Assembly: GCA_949316235.1 (NCBI GenBank)
Contig: OX438750.1
Span: 13,952,865-14,016,864 of the forward strand
Direction: 5' to 3'
DNA from: Oegoconia quadripuncta
Taxonomy: Eukaryota > Arthropoda > Insecta > Lepidoptera > Autostichidae
DNA: 64,000 bases
A program made the translations under genes and the position numbers. This document shows, one piece after another, positions 63,918 to 64,000 of the stretch. The first letter of the stretch is position 1, and each line of letters starts with the position of its first letter. The notes beneath the pieces were generated by a model, which was not told where the DNA came from, did no database searches, and saw only the letters and a program-made list of their open reading frames with translations.

Positions 63918-64000
63918 GTGAGTTATTGTTAAAATTGGGATGGGGTACAAAGAGCTACTAGAACCGTTGTATCTACATGAAAACATTCTTAGGAAACTTT

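Noticed and set aside
1..64000. CRISPR arrays, bacterial operons, riboswitches
   Set aside because: No regularly spaced direct repeats with unique spacers, no Shine-Dalgarno-led gene strings; the sequence is eukaryotic.

Overview
This window is eukaryotic nuclear DNA, most likely from a moth or butterfly. It has split genes with GT-AG introns, several families of tRNA-derived SINEs and one 5S-rRNA-derived SINE family, many MITEs, LINE 3' ends finishing in 'caataaagagtatttg'-type tails, and three genes of the insect Ly6/uPAR-like family. No operons, CRISPR arrays or organelle genes were seen. The lepidopteran assignment is inferred from these repeat styles and was not tested by a search.

Layout. 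1-8.3 kb is repeat-rich and has no recognised gene. About 8.35-13.54 kb (minus strand) holds a five-exon gene; joining its last three exons by consensus splice sites reveals a C-terminal bromodomain behind a very long, low-complexity-rich region. 13.6-16.2 kb is SINEs, a MITE and unassigned sequence. 16,272-31,517 is one complete Polinton/Maverick (adintovirus-like) element of 15,246 bp, flanked by a perfect 6-bp target-site duplication (TATATT). 31.8-43.4 kb holds two minus-strand Ly6-family genes, each with three exons. 40-59 kb is mostly transposon debris plus an apparently intact Tc1/mariner-superfamily element (51,909-54,018). 60.6-63.9 kb holds the first two exons of a third Ly6-family gene on the plus strand, which runs off the window.

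The Polinton encodes a full set of replication and virion functions: protein-primed DNA polymerase B, chromodomain integrase, packaging ATPase, Ulp1/adenain-like protease, a double jelly-roll type major capsid protein, a probable minor capsid (penton) protein, and two small basic/hydrophobic proteins with candidate adenain cleavage sites. All of these reading frames are open. The two long terminal inverted repeats (about 1.47 kb) look almost identical, which suggests a recent insertion. The core genes run leftward from the right end. Two poorly characterised genes run rightward from the left end.

Notable points are: (i) the TIRs themselves carry a TATA box, a 6-nt coding micro-exon and an intron, so both ends can fire the same promoter/start module inward into different second exons; (ii) the polymerase gene has a small first exon, and a separate ORF with its own TATA box lies inside its intron; (iii) the last 243 bp of the right TIR are tandemly duplicated; (iv) a host retroposon tail has been captured inside both TIRs; (v) a mariner-type element and a related MITE both carry a perfect Pol III B-box (tRNA T-arm-like) sequence in their TIRs.
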